Part shown: one piece after another, positions 22,101-26,024 of the stretch
Layout of the letters: each line of letters opens with the position of its first letter
Numbering within the stretch: position 1 is the stretch's first letter
DNA from: a virus
Direction: 5' to 3' (one strand)
DNA: 26,024 nucleotides
Virus record (IMG/VR): IMGVR_UViG_3300050120_000238
Coordinates: 1-26,024 of that record
Notes under the pieces: generated by a model
What the model saw: only the letters and a program-made list of their open reading frames with translations
The model's database searches: none
Told to the model about the DNA's origin: nothing
Made by a program: the position numbers and the translations under genes

Positions 22101-24132
22101 TTCAGTAACCAACGTTATTTCTCAGACATTCCTATACAAAACAGATAATACCTCACCAGTTCAACAATATGTGAGTACTGGTGATGGGAACGGAACGGAT
22201 TACTTCCAAACGGTGAATTTGCCCAATGGAACAACTACCGATTATTATTCGACTTCATCACAAACGACGACTACGACTTTCACGTCTCAGTCAAGTTCCA
22301 GCGTGTCGGATGCTTTGGTTAGCACGTCCCCGATTTACTTCATGCGTTCGATTGATATCACATTCAGCGCGACCAAGTTCAAACCGTATACGCGTCTATA
22401 TCCATTCTTCGATGAATTATCGGTTGCTTCGGTATGTAAGCCTGTTTCTGGTGCCTATGGTGATCCAATCATCACAGACATTAATGGTGCGGTAACAGGG
22501 GTCTTTACGGTTCCGAATACGGCTACTTTTAATTTCCAAGTGGGAACCGGAACGTTCCGTCTGACTGATTCGGCTACGAATGCCAATGATGATACGGTTC
22601 AAACTGATGGTGAAACAACGTTCTTGTCAGGTGGAACCCTGGAAGATCGTGAAGATACCTATACAACCACTACGGTTTTGGGTGCCCAAACATCAACCAC
22701 GCTGACAACGGGACAGACTTCAGTTACCCGTAAGACCGATCCGATTGCTGAATCCTTTACTGTAACAGGTACGGGTGGTAATTTTATTACCAAGGTTGGA
22801 ATTAAATTTGCTACCAAGTCACAAACAGTTCCTGTTACCCTGCAAATCAGAACCGTTGATAATGGTCTTCCTACCCTTAATTTGTTAGTTGATGGGGAAG
22901 TCACCCTTAACCCTAACCAAGTTACTGCATCGGCTGATGCCTCATTGACCACGTATTTCACCTTCCGTAATCCAGTTTATCTGGCTGACGGGGCAGAATA
23001 TGCCATTGTAATGATTGCTGAAACGCAAGATTATAATGTTTATATCGCTGAAATGGGTGATGTTGTTATTGGACAACAGATTGCTTTGTCCAAACAACCT
23101 TATACCGGCGTGTTCTTTACCTCTTCGAACGGTTCAACCTGGACGCCTGCACAGACTCAGGATTTGATGTTTGAAGTTTGGGCGGCTAATTTTGATCCGA
23201 CCGTGACCGCAACGATTGACTTCGGAAATGTGGCATTGCCTGCATTGCCTACCAAATACAGTCCGATTGCAACCACATTGTCTTCTGGTTCGCTGGTGGT
23301 TTACATGCGTTCGAATGGATTGAAAGGTGGTGATACGGTCATTATTGGTGGTGCCGTGGATGGAAATGGATTCCTGGCTACTGATTTGAATGGAAGCCAT
23401 ACAGTTATTTCTTCGACTATTGATACCTTTACCATCAATATTGCAGGAAAAACGGCTGCTGTGACTGGTTCATATGGTGGTTCTGCCATCATGATTACTG
23501 CCAATTATCCGTTCGATACGTTCTATGCCAACATGAATGATTTCATTCTGCCTGGAACAGCGATTGACTATCAGGTTCAATATGTGGATTCGGTTACCCG
23601 CACTCCCAGTGATTTCATTGGATTGAATATTGGTAATCCTTGTTATGTCCCAAGTGAAGGGGTGATTAATCAAGCGGCCAACCTCTTTAAAATCCGAGCG
23701 ATTTTGTCAACTACTAAGACAAATTTGACGCCTGTAATTGCTCAGTCCGGTATGACTACGGCCTTGATTTCTAACCGAATCAATACCGATATCTCGAATG
23801 CGGCATTTGGATATGTAACTAATGATGTGAAATTCGATAATCCGTCTACATCGGTTCGATTCTATATCGGTGCCTATCTACCCGGTTCGACAACGATGAT
23901 TGTCAATTACAAGCTGTTTGTGACCTCGGATGAAGATGTGTCTACGCTCGCATGGACTCCACTGACTCCGACTACACCCTTAGTGAATGATGACTTGAAT
24001 TTTGCAGAATATGAATATGACTTAAGCGGTGTCGGAACGTTTGTTGGATATAAGATTTACATCCAACTATTAGGGACAGATTCAGTAAAAACGCCTGCCC
24101 TGACTGACTTCAGAAGCATTGCTTTAGCATAA
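19198..24132 (+). CDS. Giant virion structural protein (DUF4815 type)
   Basis: A 1644-residue protein, the largest gene here, occupying 4.9 kb. The N-terminus (DVAPYYDDYDSDKNFHRVLF, then KAGQTVQARELNQIQDI and VNRFGKNIFAEGS) is the hallmark of DUF4815 proteins of far-T4 phages, which are virion components of the baseplate/tail and take the position of T4 gp10-type wedge proteins. The end of that domain is marked near residue 800 by YTMRDIGALDTRISNLEYYT. Beyond it are Ser/Thr-rich linkers (~1000-1040), then beta-rich modules, including one at ~1330-1440 (SSGSLVVYMRSNGLKGGDTV) that looks like an inserted Ig-like domain. No enzyme motif is visible. It is likely a peripheral baseplate protein. Confidence 0.78.
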   Translation: MSDNMQETPLDVAPYYDDYDSDKNFHRVLFKAGQTVQARELNQIQDIGQDQVNRFGKNIFAEGSIVIPGGITVKTDQDSIKLFFDTGFAFTDIQNSTATLYIKGKTSGTTAQVAKMIAQVGADPITFLIDYLSSGNSGVTNVFADNEDCTVYSLNSDGTQNSLSELTVVTATKTIWAISIPGTYFLRGNFVDAYDDNIVISKYADVTSAKVGFLIQEQIITSTDDRTLFSNALGEPNFKASGADRLKIGLTLATIAVTDQNKDFIEIVRLVDSAIQSNVTTSTYSLIEKSIATQTFETNGNYTVTPFGLQLKEHLKNSPTDINGVYLAANGGLESKFVAQLKPGTGYAGGYRTATVGIQSISIDKARSTTTVPNTVTSADYGPYIMVTAVHSFPDINIQKRIRFLNSSSVAIGTCAIRAFRRDSTSNYRLYVFDFQFTTGNTFNNVTKIDYQDSSNLFTANLVSAVIFDSSKDSMVFKLPYNSINSLKTGGISHTSYTVMRSMIVTTNASGVASVSVASNEIFGSINNFEYFICQTGASTPGAVIDPTTAGLVLSGSPVGRTLNINLSATYATQTIKIIAPIIKSAPVERTKILQSNSETFNLGVGGKSSIALAKGDIIGITSVMDGATDVTTLFTFDNGQKPSWYGQGSISTTDGRIYFSSALVVTYQYFEHTTGDYFSVDSYAGIDRDLIPTWNGGALTDYFDFRQDRDSVAGTFSTLGECSKPGDSIRADITFYLPRMDSIYLAPEGTFAAVTGVPSSNPVAPDVPGNSMKLYQLYIPAYTPDITLIAPTMIENKRYTMRDIGALDTRISNLEYYTTLSALEASANSIDVIDPTTGNNRFKNGIAADGFIDFRLADTTDPQFQASLDATTGTLQPTFTPNGVDLAVAALNNGKATASVYQLPYTETLIVSQPYATTTSNINPYAVFTWSGSIQLTPDSDFWKDVVYLQPIYNSISVDNTGGAREGSVTNVISQTFLYKTDNTSPVQQYVSTGDGNGTDYFQTVNLPNGTTTDYYSTSSQTTTTTFTSQSSSSVSDALVSTSPIYFMRSIDITFSATKFKPYTRLYPFFDELSVASVCKPVSGAYGDPIITDINGAVTGVFTVPNTATFNFQVGTGTFRLTDSATNANDDTVQTDGETTFLSGGTLEDREDTYTTTTVLGAQTSTTLTTGQTSVTRKTDPIAESFTVTGTGGNFITKVGIKFATKSQTVPVTLQIRTVDNGLPTLNLLVDGEVTLNPNQVTASADASLTTYFTFRNPVYLADGAEYAIVMIAETQDYNVYIAEMGDVVIGQQIALSKQPYTGVFFTSSNGSTWTPAQTQDLMFEVWAANFDPTVTATIDFGNVALPALPTKYSPIATTLSSGSLVVYMRSNGLKGGDTVIIGGAVDGNGFLATDLNGSHTVISSTIDTFTINIAGKTAAVTGSYGGSAIMITANYPFDTFYANMNDFILPGTAIDYQVQYVDSVTRTPSDFIGLNIGNPCYVPSEGVINQAANLFKIRAILSTTKTNLTPVIAQSGMTTALISNRINTDISNAAFGYVTNDVKFDNPSTSVRFYIGAYLPGSTTMIVNYKLFVTSDEDVSTLAWTPLTPTTPLVNDDLNFAEYEYDLSGVGTFVGYKIYIQLLGTDSVKTPALTDFRSIALA

Positions 24133-24143
24133 AAGGAATATAA

Positions 24144-24425
24144 ATGGCTGATGTAAAAGTAAGAAATCATCCTGCCCTAGTTCGGGACGAGGCTGGTTTT
24201 ATTAAAAATGTGGATAAAGAAGCCTATCTAAATTACGTTTCCAATAGACAAAAACGATTGGACAACGAAAAAAACATGATAGACATGCAGAATCGAATTG
24301 CTACTCTGGAAAAGTTGGTTAAAGCGTTGACCACGCCTACTCCGACTGCTCCACCAGTAGCGGTTCCTCCTAAGCCGCCTGCCGCGCCTGTGGCTGTTCC
24401 GGCTCCCGTGGTGGATAAAAAATGA
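24144..24425 (+). CDS. Small coiled-coil, proline-rich virion-associated protein
   Basis: A 93-residue protein. Residues 1-25 (MADVKVRNHPALVRDEAGFI) resemble an N-terminal motif seen in short proteins of T4-type structural regions, in which HPxLVRD precedes a coiled coil. Residues ~28-62 form a heptad-like helix (NRQKRLDNEKNMIDMQNRIA followed by TLEKLVKAL). The tail ~63-93 is Pro/Ala/Val-rich (TPTPTAPPVAVPPKPPAAP). AAGGA lies 6 nt before the ATG. It overlaps gp13 by 4 nt (ATGA). It may be a trimeric or dimeric linker between baseplate or neck proteins; the function is unproven. Confidence 0.65.
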   Translation: MADVKVRNHPALVRDEAGFIKNVDKEAYLNYVSNRQKRLDNEKNMIDMQNRIATLEKLVKALTTPTPTAPPVAVPPKPPAAPVAVPAPVVDKK

Positions 24426-25243
24426 ATAGAGTAACCAGTAGGGAAGACCTTCATAGGGATATCCGACTTGGCCTAGGTGAACCCATTATTAAGGTGGAAT
24501 TAACTCCGGATCAAATGGATAACGCTATTGATTATGCATTGAAACAGTTCTGGAAGTATCGTGCTGATGGTTCCTATGAATCGTATTTCATGTATCGCGT
24601 GACGGCTGATGATGCTAGAAACAATTCTATACCGATTCCGATAACGATTGAATCGGTAGTTGAAGTCATGCCCAAAGCTTTTCATTCCAGTGAATTACTG
24701 TTTATGAACCCTGAATGGCAAATCGAATCGTCGGCCATGGCTGTAGCCAATGGGGTAGGAATGCCCTTTGGCGGGGGTGCCAATACAGGCGGTGCAATTG
24801 GTGGGAATGAACGTGTCGCTAGAAACTCCTATTACAACATCAATCTGTATGACTGGGTAATTGCCCAGAATTACATTGATACCCTGAATATTGTAACAGG
24901 TGCTTCGACTCAGTGTTTTCAGTTTTCCAAATATACCGCAAAGATGACTCCCTATTTTCCAATATGTGAAGGGGAATCAATTTGCATGAAAGTCTGGCAG
25001 AACGTAGACCCCGAAGCAGATGAATCCAATTTTGGTGCCTGGGATGATACATGGCTAAAAGATATGGCTTTGGCTCAGGCGAAATGGATTTGGGGTTCAG
25101 TTCTGCGTAAGTTTGGACAGGTAGTTATCTCTGGTGGGGTAACGGTAGATGGTCAAACTTTGATCAATGAAGCCAATGAGGATATTAATTTACTCATGGG
25201 TGATGCTCAAAAGGAAATGCCAACAGGAATGTTCTGGGGATAA
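24422..25243 (+). CDS. 13: Neck protein (gp13-like)
   Basis: A 273-residue homologue of T4 gp13 (309 residues), which with gp14 forms the collar that seals the filled head and joins the tail. The N-terminus SREDLHRDIRLGLGEPIIKV, followed by ELTPDQMDNAIDYALKQFWK, is the family hallmark (LG-xPxIxIxLTxDQxxxxIxxAL). The C-terminal half has LYDWVIAQNYIDTLN and MALAQAKWIWGSVLRKFGQV, also typical. A Gly-rich loop at ~110-130 (GMPFGGGANTGGAIGGN) is probably disordered. The start overlaps the preceding gene, with GGTGG 7 nt upstream. gp14 follows, as in T4. Confidence 0.88.
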   Translation: MNRVTSREDLHRDIRLGLGEPIIKVELTPDQMDNAIDYALKQFWKYRADGSYESYFMYRVTADDARNNSIPIPITIESVVEVMPKAFHSSELLFMNPEWQIESSAMAVANGVGMPFGGGANTGGAIGGNERVARNSYYNINLYDWVIAQNYIDTLNIVTGASTQCFQFSKYTAKMTPYFPICEGESICMKVWQNVDPEADESNFGAWDDTWLKDMALAQAKWIWGSVLRKFGQVVISGGVTVDGQTLINEANEDINLLMGDAQKEMPTGMFWG

Positions 25244-25267
25244 GTACTCTATAAAAGAGAATAATAA

Positions 25268-25927
25268 ATGCTGAATAAGTGGATAAATGGCACAAGTATT
25301 GCCCCATCTGAACAAGACCTATACCAAAGCCTGACTACCGAATCTATTCAAATGAAAGGAATGGATGTTAGATATCTGGTAAGAACGATGGAAAACCGTG
25401 ACTTTCTTTTCGGAGAATCCACGGTTTCTTCGTTTTCCGATTACTTTGTGGTGGAAATGTACCTAGCACATATTGAAAATTTCAATGGTGATGGGGCTTT
25501 GTTCGCTCAATTCGGTATGGAAATGAAGGATAGAGCCACGTTCGAAGTGTCAATTCCGCGCTTCAAAGATGAAGCCAGGGCATATGAATTGGACCGGCCC
25601 CGCGAAGGTGACCTGATTTATATGCCAATGGATGAAGCATTATACGAAATTACACGGGTAAAACAAGACCCACAGTTCAGGAAATTAGGGAAAAATTATA
25701 GATATATCCTGGTTTGTGAACTCTTTTCTTATTCATATGAAGACATGCCAGAAGACGGTCCAGAACAAGATATCGTTAATGTCCTGGTTAATGACTCGGA
25801 TGGTATCTCGGAAGCATTGGGTCTGTCCCCTAATAATCTAAATAATGAGAATGAAGAAATCAAAGCCAAAGGTAATGATGTAATCAGTCCATTTAATGAA
25901 GATACTGTGTTTGGCGGTGACCAATGA
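25268..25927 (+). CDS. 14: Neck protein (gp14-like)
   Basis: A 219-residue homologue of T4 gp14 (256 residues), the partner of gp13 in the neck. Key blocks: EQDLYQSLTTESIQMKGMDV, then RYLVRTMENRDFLFGESTVS, MYLAHIENFNGDGALFAQFG, and PREGDLIYMPMDEALYEITRV. The last ~40 residues are acidic and Asn-rich. GAG lies 8 nt before the ATG. The short inverted segment CTCTATAAAAGAG lies 5' of the gene. It overlaps the next gene by 4 nt. Confidence 0.88.
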   Translation: MLNKWINGTSIAPSEQDLYQSLTTESIQMKGMDVRYLVRTMENRDFLFGESTVSSFSDYFVVEMYLAHIENFNGDGALFAQFGMEMKDRATFEVSIPRFKDEARAYELDRPREGDLIYMPMDEALYEITRVKQDPQFRKLGKNYRYILVCELFSYSYEDMPEDGPEQDIVNVLVNDSDGISEALGLSPNNLNNENEEIKAKGNDVISPFNEDTVFGGDQ

Positions 25928-26024
25928 TTGACTTCTTTTCCAAAGAAAAATGCTTTTATCATAAATCGACCAAGCGTTATAGTTTCGCTTTTTGGCGCAT
26001 TTTCACGAATTTTAATGTTTTACG
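25924..26024 (+). CDS. Tail terminator, gp15-like, 5' part only (runs off window)
   Basis: The first 33 codons are present: MIDFFSKEKCFYHKSTKRYS, then FAFWRIFTNFNVL. The pattern 'FYHxSxKRYxxxFxxxFxNxxV' matches the N-terminus of T4 gp15 (FYNSSFRRYATLMGDLFSNI), the tail-completion protein that caps the tail and docks onto the neck. gp3-type tail-tip proteins share a similar start, so gp3 is the alternative. The position directly after gp14 is as in T4, which favours gp15. Start by ATGA overlap with gp14. Confidence 0.65.
   Translation, partial: MIDFFSKEKCFYHKSTKRYSFAFWRIFTNFNVL

Noticed and set aside
1-26024. CRISPR array, integrase, insertion sequence or attachment site
   Set aside because: No regularly spaced repeat array, transposase or integrase motif, or flanking duplications were seen; the content is that of a lytic T4-type phage.

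Overview
This window is a piece of a lytic tailed-phage genome of the T4 superfamily (contractile-tailed myovirus). It is not bacterial chromosome. The evidence is the T4 replication cassette in its canonical order (sliding clamp gp45, clamp-loader gp44, clamp-loader gp62, translational repressor RegA), baseplate wedge proteins (gp6-like and a gp7/gp8-like protein), a very large DUF4815-type virion protein, the neck proteins gp13 and gp14, and the first codons of a gp15-like tail terminator. Gene packing is tight (ATGA overlaps, Shine-Dalgarno sites inside the previous gene) and the base composition is moderate to AT-rich. The proteins look more like the 'far' T4 relatives (marine/cyanophage/alphaproteobacterial types) than T4 itself. 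The host cannot be told from the sequence.

Layout. (1) 1-1501, minus: a tail-fibre-like gene with GLGNV repeats and, downstream of it, the 5' part of a small tail-associated gene. (2) 1577-2907, plus: a second fibre-like protein and a small partner, diverging from region 1 at a 23-bp inverted repeat that appears to be two back-to-back late promoters. (3) 2904-8059, minus: an early/middle block of small unknown genes, a terminator at 3613-3633, thyX, regA, 62, 44, 45 and two small membrane proteins (holin-like candidates). (4) 8060-8790: a 0.73-kb gene-poor, AT-rich island rich in repeats and hairpins, between divergent blocks. (5) 8791-17394, plus: gp6, a baseplate wedge protein fused to a probable carbohydrate-binding module, then a host-recognition locus (small fibre protein, fibre, embedded glycosyltransferase, second fibre ending in an S74 self-cleaving chaperone domain). 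(6) 17398-18548, minus: a bidirectional terminator, four small unknown genes (one a 27-residue single-span membrane peptide) and a sigma70-like promoter. (7) 18629-26024, plus: small virion proteins, the 1644-residue DUF4815 protein, gp13, gp14 and the start of gp15.

How it works together. The minus-strand block supplies processive replication and nucleotide synthesis, preceded by sigma70-like promoters with a shared TTGAAAAAT element. The plus-strand blocks build baseplate, fibres and neck. Most plus-strand blocks start 24-40 nt after a TAA(A/G)TA element that resembles the T4 late promoter TATAAATA. Several genes too short or with unusual starts are added here: 3657-3827, 17933-18016 and 18990-19166. 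The main points of interest are the glycosyltransferase between the fibre genes with a hairpin that appears to position its ribosome-binding site, the baseplate-adhesin fusion, the repeated fibre modules, and the structured island at 8.1-8.8 kb.
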